DNA from: Engraulis encrasicolus | Lineage: Eukaryota; Chordata; Actinopteri; Clupeiformes; Engraulidae | NCBI RefSeq assembly: GCF_034702125.1 | Contig: NC_085868.1 | Location: 46,348,264 to 46,412,263, forward strand | DNA length: 64,000 nt | Reading direction: 5' to 3' | Shown: in pieces, positions 58,313 to 64,000 of the stretch | Layout of the letters: every line of letters begins with the position of its first letter | Numbering within the stretch: position 1 is the first letter of the stretch | The notes under the pieces: generated by a model | What the model saw: the letters and a program-made list of their open reading frames with translations, nothing else | Databases searched by the model: none | Told to the model about the DNA's origin: nothing | Made by a program: the position numbers and the translations under genes

Positions 58313-60403
58313 ATCTTTTCCTTATTTCCAACTCCAGTCCAAATGTCATGAAATTCTCTGTCAACTTGCCCAAAGCCATCCTATTGTAAATTAAAGTGAG
58401 AATTGATTTAGAGCCTACAACTGAATTATGATTTACAACTGAATTATGAAAATGAATTACAACTGACATAAGTAGTTACCCTCTGATGAAGACGGAAATT
58501 ATACCATCGAAACATGTCCGGCGGTAAAAGATAAAACTTTTACATGTCTGAAGTAAAAGAAGAACTGACATAAGTGTCATGACATGGTTATGTACATGCA
58601 ACTAGGCCTATATGTTTTTTTAATAAAAGGGTGGGTGGGTGTTGAATTGATTAAACGGTTTTTAAGACGGTCACTCGCCTGCTATATAGCCTACTGTATG
58701 TTCAGACGTTACAAGCTAAATGTTTCCAAACATTTCATTGCTAAATGGTTCGTAATGTATTTTTGGCTGCAGAGCAAATATGTGTTAGTCACTAATGTGT
58801 CAAGTCCCCCTCCTCAGACTTTCTCATGGTCCCAGCCTGCTGTGCTATCGCTAAAATATTATTATGACTGTTTCTCTTGGCTTCTCTTTTGATATCTCAG
58901 GAGCTTTGTCGCATTCCTCGCTCTCCCTGCCTCGCTTGGCAAAGCAAACTGCTCAGAAATGCGGTGTGTAAAATGTAAGTGCAATAAATCGAAGTGGCAG
59001 ATTAGTATTTGATATCTTTCATCATGCTTTTTTCAGACATGGTGTAGGCCTGATAGAGTTTGGCTAATCTTCATAACTCCAGATGCCAGAGATACGACTG
59101 AGTCCTTTAAGAGTAAATAATGAAAGCAGAGATGAAAATAATCCAATAAGCTTTTACATGGCATACTTTCTCAGACCTTGTGATAAAGTGCGCTGACTAG
59201 ACCAAATAATCCCTCACTCACTTGTAGATAAATTGTGTTATCGTATCTCTTTTTAATCTGATGTCTTAATATAAAATATCAGGGAAAGAGTTGAATGCGC
59301 TGTTTGTAACATAAAGACCTTTTTCGAAAATGGATCAATTTAACCTGAACTTGTTTTGTGTCATCTACAAAAAGGTAATCCATACAAAAGAAATGTCATA
59401 CATCGTGTATCCAATCATATTCTCTGGATAAGAAATGTTTCTACGGCAATCTGATGCAACAATATAAAAGAGCTGTTAGGCCTACATGTTGGAATGTGCA
59501 GAGCCATTAACATTGTCATGTACATACAATAGACAAACGTGATTTTCAGTTGTTCAAACATTGTTTTTTTAACTGAGGGTTACATAGCATCATTTTCTTA
59601 AACCAACAACTAAAAACAATCAGTAAGGGAAAAGCTATCTCAAAATAAAACTCAAGGGAGTATGTGCGATAGCTATGCTTTGCACTATTTTTTAATGACA
59701 TGTATCAGGGCCAAAATGGAAGGTTATGTACTAACAATGCTTGTTTGTATTTTATTTGTTTCCTTGTTCAGTACATATTTCTTGTCTGTTTCTTTATGGT
59801 CCTCAAGTCTTGTCTGTTGCGTTGATCTGTGATCTGTCAATTGTGAATCACACTCTCTCACATCCACTCAGAATTTCTCTCCTGAAACAATAAAGGATCA
59901 TCTCATCTAATCTGTTTTTAGATGGGTAGATAGCCCACTGGACACACAGTGAGGAATTGAATTCCCACCTGACTGCATCAACCTATAAGAGGTACCAGGG
60001 CTTTGAAAGGGTTCTGCTTTGTGTGTCCTTATAGTGCAAGACTCTTTATGTGCTGATTTAGATGACTCAGCTAATGGCTGCGTGCCAGTCTCAGCTACTC
60101 AGAATAAATTTTAAGAGACATGGGTCATGACAGCACAGGATACCTGAAAAGCACTCATGTGTCAATATATAGGTCTATCATGACAGTGACCTCTGTGTGG
60201 ATGCATGTTGCATGGTTGATGTAGGTTGTCTTAACCGCTAAAAGGCACGTGGTGATATGAAAATGTGTATCAAGGGTCATATTGCCTGCCATCAGCCATC
60301 TGCAAAAATGACTACACCACCCACACACAAAGAATACATGTCTGTTTAGCCACCACTTGACAATGTTCCAATCCTGACAGGCTACATTCACTGTAGCATC
60401 CTC
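58313..60403. other. No gene seen
   Basis: About 2.1 kb without long frames. CTGATGAAGACGGAAATTAT (58482-58501), then CGAAACATGTC, resembles a LINE 3' motif. AAACAATAAAGGATCATCTC (59884-59903), with more CATCT units after it, looks like a LINE tail with a short tandem repeat. The rest is unassigned. Confidence 0.4.
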
Positions 60404-60411
60404 CCTCGGGC

Positions 60412-60653
60412 CAGGATTGGACTGGGGGAGAAATAGTGCCCGGGCACTTTTGGCCTAAAGGGGCCCCTCATAATTTGCGGCGCAGACCTGACTAACCAGT
60501 GGGCACTGCTCCATCGTGGACTCCTTTTTTCCGAAATGTAAAAAAAAAATCAAAAAATAATCCCCTTTTTTTACATTTCAGAAAATAGGGGCCCATGAGC
60601 GTGCGGGGCCCACTGGGAAATGCCCGCTATGCCAGATGGCCAGTCCAGCCCTG
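60412..60653. mobile_element. hAT-type MITE, family B (copy 5), reverse orientation
   Basis: A 242-bp copy starting CAGGATTGGACTGGGGGAG and ending GGCCAGTCCAGCCCTG, with a perfect 8-bp TSD cctcgggc (60404-60411 and 60654-60661). This copy settles the TSD length of the family. Confidence 0.93.
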
Positions 60654-60825
60654 CCTCGGGCTACTGCACAGGATAGCCCTCATAGGATGCTGCTCCTGCA
60701 ATACCTTACTGTAATGGTAGCCTACATATTACAGGAATGTCTCAAGGGCAGTGTATGTCAGCTATGGTATTAGCCTGTCAGCCAAGGATATGGATAATGA
60801 AACTGTAATAATTTATTCCCTTTAA

Positions 60826-61189
60826 AGGGACAATGTGTGAGATTTTTTGTTGTTTATTTCCAGAATCCATGCTACCCATTCACTAATGTTACCTTTTTCA
60901 TGAATACTTACCACCACCATCAAATTCTAAGTAGGCTATTCATTATGACTGGAAAAATTGCACTTTTCATACATGAAAAGGGAGATCTTCTCCATGGTCC
61001 ACCATTTCGAATTTCCCAAAATAGCCATTTTTAGCTACAAAAACGCCTCTACTTGGACCATATTAGACTAAAATATTTGTTTATTACTTAGAAAACGTTC
61101 ATGTAAAGATCAAATTTGGCAATAGGCAGCCCAGTTTCAATGAGCAGCATTGTTGCAGTACCTTTTTGACCATTTTCTGCAGTGTCCCT
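60826..61189. mobile_element. TTAA-flanked MITE, family D1 (copy 3)
   Basis: A 364-bp copy starting AGGGACAATGTGTGAG and ending GCAGTGTCCCT, between TTAA at 60822-60825 and TTAA at 61190-61193. Confidence 0.88.
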
Positions 61190-61193
61190 TTAA

Positions 61194-61575
61194 GCTATAT
61201 CTTATCGTCACATCTAGCAGACATACAAAAACATAAATAGGTAAAGAAATTTGCTGACTTTTGCAAAGCTGCTAACATACGTACAGTATTTGCCGGCTGT
61301 AGATGACAGGAGGGATGAGGGATACTAATATAATTTTAAAGAAAGCACCAGCACGACCGCCAATAAAATGTACACCGGCTCTGAGCTATTATTCAGCAGA
61401 TAAGATTAATTTCCTAACCCTGTAACAGAGCTAGACTCAAAATGGTGCAAAATGGATTTGGCCCAGAAGAGCCTTTCATGGGGTTCAATTATTAAAATAT
61501 AGCTGTGTGGGACTGTGAACGTTTGAGTTGGTTTCGCCGATTCATCTCCGTGCTATGACTCCTTAAGCAGTTCTT
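61194..61575. other. No gene seen
   Basis: Unassigned sequence. Confidence 0.4.
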
Positions 61576-61680
61576 GCCCTCTCTCTCTCCCTCTGTCTCT
61601 CTCACACACAGACACGCACGGACCCGCGTGCGCACACACACACACACTCTCGCACACACACTCTCGCACACACACACACA

Positions 61681-61717
<37 letters not shown>

Positions 61718-61752
61718 ACACACACACACACACGCACACGCACACACACTGA
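61576..61752. repeat. (TC)n and (AC)n compound microsatellite
   Basis: TC to 61603, then AC with CGCACG and CTCTCGC interruptions. Confidence 0.96.
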
Positions 61753-61998
61753 GTGGGAGGTTTTTCGCTGTGTGGTCAAAGGTTCATGTTCAGTTGAGGG
61801 CTGTGTGGATACAGTAATTCAGTCTTTTATTTCTCTGTAATGTCTGCTAGTCAGCCAGGGTAATACTACACTGAACTAACCACAACTTTAGCGACAGCAG
61901 TAAGACTTGCAGTATTAAAAACTTATTAGCATTTGTTGGTGCAAAGCATGAGTATGAGAACTTAAGGTGTTACTGCAAGTTATTTTTAAGTACACCAC
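61753..61998. other. No gene seen
   Basis: Unassigned sequence. Confidence 0.4.
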
Positions 61999-62195
61999 GT
62001 GGGCAGCCGTGGTGTAATCGTTACGGAGTTGAACTGTAGATCACAAGGTTTGAATTCCCCCCTTACCTCTCCCTACACCTCCATCCATGGCTGAAGTGCC
62101 CTTCAGCAGGGCAGCTAACCCCACATTGCTGCGGGGACTGTAACCAATAGCCTGTAATACCTGTAGGTCGCGTTGAATAACAAAGCACCAACTAA
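61999..62195 (+). mobile_element. tRNA-derived SINE of the V-SINE/HE1 type
   Basis: Starts GTGGGCAGCCGTGGTGTAAT with an A-box region (62009-62026) and B box GGTTTGAATTCCC (62047-62059). The body holds the core-like block CCATGGCTGAAGTGCCCTTC (62086-62105), known from fish HE1/V-SINE families. The end TGTAGGTCGCGTTGAATAA resembles the conserved 3' tail of those SINEs. It is diverged and probably old. Confidence 0.75.
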
Positions 62196-62200
62196 GGCCC

Positions 62201-62710
62201 TTGGTGATTGTTGCGAGCCTTAAATTACGCACACCACCTCGTGCGATCAACTGCACATGCTTGCTTTGGAAGGTGCAGACCAATACAGACAATATTGGTG
62301 GGTATCATCCAGGGGGCAAAGAGAAAGCCGCATTGCGACCTAGGAAATTGGAAACACTGACTACAAGGAAAACAAAACAAAAAGGAAGTAGGCCTACTCC
62401 ATGGGCATGGAGACGCACAAATGTTTGTCATTTCGGACAAGCTCAGTGAGACGGTCTTGAAAATTTGCTACCATCGTCGTTGTCACTGGAAACACTCGAG
62501 TGGAACCGTGCAGTCTTTCTTACGATTGTCCCCAGCGATTTTGACGAAATTGCACCGAACTCACACGGCTGCGTGCAATATCTAACGAGCAAAATTAACA
62601 TGATATACACACGGCAACGTGTTTGTGCACAAAACTCGCCTTTGCACATGTATCCTGCAGCAAGCTTATCGAAGGCCCAAGTGTAATTTAATGCATTTGG
62701 TTTTATGGCC
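62201..62710. other. No gene seen
   Basis: Short frames on both strands only; nothing recognised. Confidence 0.4.
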
Positions 62711-62719
62711 TATACACAC

Positions 62720-63099
62720 TAGCCCGGTGTGTGTGTAGCTTCGGCGCCCCCTGGCGGAGCAGAGCTACACACACTACCGTCTGGTACACAGCCATAGAGC
62801 ATGCTCCGTCTCCAACCAGAAAATAGACGGAGCATTTATTGCTTCAAAATCAACGGTAACTCACATTGAGGAGTCACAAGACAGAGTAGAGACTATATTG
62901 ACTCTTTAAAGATTAACAGGAAGGTTTTTGAAGGAATTTGTTGGTGAGGAGGCCGTGCCGAAGCAATAAATTCTCCATCTATTTTCTGGTTGGAGACGGA
63001 GCATGCTCTATGGCTGTGTACCAGATGGTAGTGTGTGTAGCTCTGCTCCACCAGGGGGCGCCGAAGCTACACATACACCGTCTGGTGTGAACCAGGCTA
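62720..63099. mobile_element. MITE with 9-bp TSD, family C1 (copy 2)
   Basis: A 380-bp copy of 5129-5522, same orientation. Perfect 9-bp TSD tatacacac (62711-62719 and 63100-63108). The left end has lost about 14 bases of the inverted repeat (it reads TAGCCCGGTGTGTGTGTAGC), while the right end is whole (GTCTGGTGTGAACCAGGCTA). Confidence 0.88.
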
Positions 63100-63108
63100 T
63101 ATACACAC

Positions 63109-63439
63109 CACGTGATTGTAAAATTTCTTGTTGAACATGACGTCTTTGTCCAAGAAATCCTCTATGCGTAGAGACCTGAACTACTCGATCCTAAGTAGTA
63201 GAAGAGAGAATGTGTTGTCCTGGAATGTGTCTGATGGAGTTAGTGGCATTTCTGGGGGGCACTGTCTGGAAAAGGCCACCACGCAGCCAGCACCCGGCAC
63301 GGCAGGTACCTCGCAAGAGAGCAGAGAAATAGAAATGAAAAGAGCGAGCCATGCGAAGCAAGAGAGGCGAGCCGGTCATCTGTGAAACGTGCTGCCTCTC
63401 ACCCCCACCCCCTTGGTCGGGATTCACACTTCAGCTGAA
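63109..63439. other. No gene seen
   Basis: Two overlapping open frames of 78-85 codons on opposite strands, neither recognisable. Confidence 0.35.
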
Positions 63440-63445
63440 GAAGAC

Positions 63446-63729
63446 GATAACACTTCATTTTTAGGGATACATCTGTTAGCACTAATACATACAATGTTAA
63501 TACCTGCATAAGTAACTTCTAAGGCATGTACTAAGCAAACCCTAAGGCCTACTAGGTGCTTACTAAGGTTAAATTGGTAAGAAATCCCGTGTTGTGCATG
63601 AACAAGACATTTGCAAATACATGCCTTACAAATGTTTGATTTTGCTTTGTACATGCCTTACAAGTTACTTATACAGGCACATTGTATGTATTAGTGCTAA
63701 GAGATTTATCCCTAAAATAGAGCGTTACC
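63446..63729. mobile_element. Family K element (copy 2), short form
   Basis: Starts GATAACACTTCATTTTTAGG and ends TAAAATAGAGCGTTACC, about 284 bases; the centre of the palindrome is deleted compared with 56599-57233. GAAGAC occurs directly outside both ends (63440-63445 and 63730-63735). Confidence 0.7.
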
Positions 63730-63735
63730 GAAGAC

Positions 63736-64000
63736 CATCTCTGGGGTGTAACCTCCACTCTAGGCTGCAGCCTGTCCTGATGTCTTTGTTTCTGAGGGGT
63801 TCCAACTGGACAGATGGCTTACATTGGTTTATTGCCAGCATCAGTGCATCAGTACATTAATGGCCACGAACATTTTGTTTAGTGTCTTGTGTAGTGTGGG
63901 TAAACGTTTCATAACATGTAATGAAGTAATGTTTCGCATATATTTTGAGACTGGCTATAATGGTTGGCTAGACTAGACTGACTATTTTGATTTTTTGTCA
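63736..64000. other. No gene seen
   Basis: Unassigned sequence up to the window end. Confidence 0.4.

Noticed and set aside
61999..62070. tRNA gene
   Set aside because: A and B boxes are present but the cloverleaf is not maintained and the sequence continues into a SINE body and tail.

Overview
This window looks like intergenic or intronic DNA from a teleost fish. That reading rests on the repeat types (an I-clade LINE, hAT-type and Tc1-type miniature elements, tRNA-derived SINEs, very long TG/AC and GA/TC runs), on the scarcity of long open frames and on the absence of bacterial gene layout; species cannot be told. No host protein-coding exon, tRNA or rRNA gene could be supported. The only long intact coding sequences belong to one retrotransposon.

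Layout. 1-12.3 kb: quiet AT-rich DNA with a local duplication (3298/3710), several miniature inverted-repeat elements (MITEs) and microsatellites. 12.4-16.3 kb: a large non-coding repeat (family G) split by a 3.17 kb insert that has 27-bp perfect terminal inverted repeats. 17095-22215: a complete LINE on the minus strand (ORF1 with three zinc knuckles; ORF2 with endonuclease, reverse transcriptase and RNase H) bounded by a perfect 13-bp target-site duplication (TSD). 23106-31289: a complete but coding-dead endogenous retrovirus on the minus strand, with 548/550-bp LTRs that look identical apart from one CT unit, a 5-bp TSD, a tRNA-Tyr-like primer site, and three hAT-type MITEs inside it. 31.4-36.2 kb: a second copy of family G, a 1.67 kb inverted-repeat element and a 35-bp minisatellite. 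36.5-50.2 kb: more MITEs, a SINE, a broken LINE reverse transcriptase (43723-44340) and long dinucleotide runs. 50.3-58.3 kb: a dense nest of transposons inside transposons, including a broken Tc1/mariner transposase. 58.3-64 kb: mostly unassigned DNA with two further MITEs, an AC run, a tRNA-derived SINE, and extra copies of elements seen earlier in the window.

The miniature elements sort by their duplications. Elements beginning CAG or TAGGG have 8-bp TSDs (hAT-type, families A, B, E, F, J and singles). Elements beginning TAGCC or TTTCC have 9-bp TSDs (family C, Mutator-like in TSD length). Elements beginning AGGGACA sit between TTAA copies (family D, Kolobok/piggyBac-like). One element beginning CAGTATATC sits between TA copies (Tc1-like). 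These assignments are inferred from termini and TSD length read by eye; no database was searched. The most notable points are the intact LINE, the mismatch between near-identical LTRs and a decayed, MITE-loaded retroviral interior, the coherent 9-bp TSD group, and a long hairpin whose mismatches are preserved in two copies.
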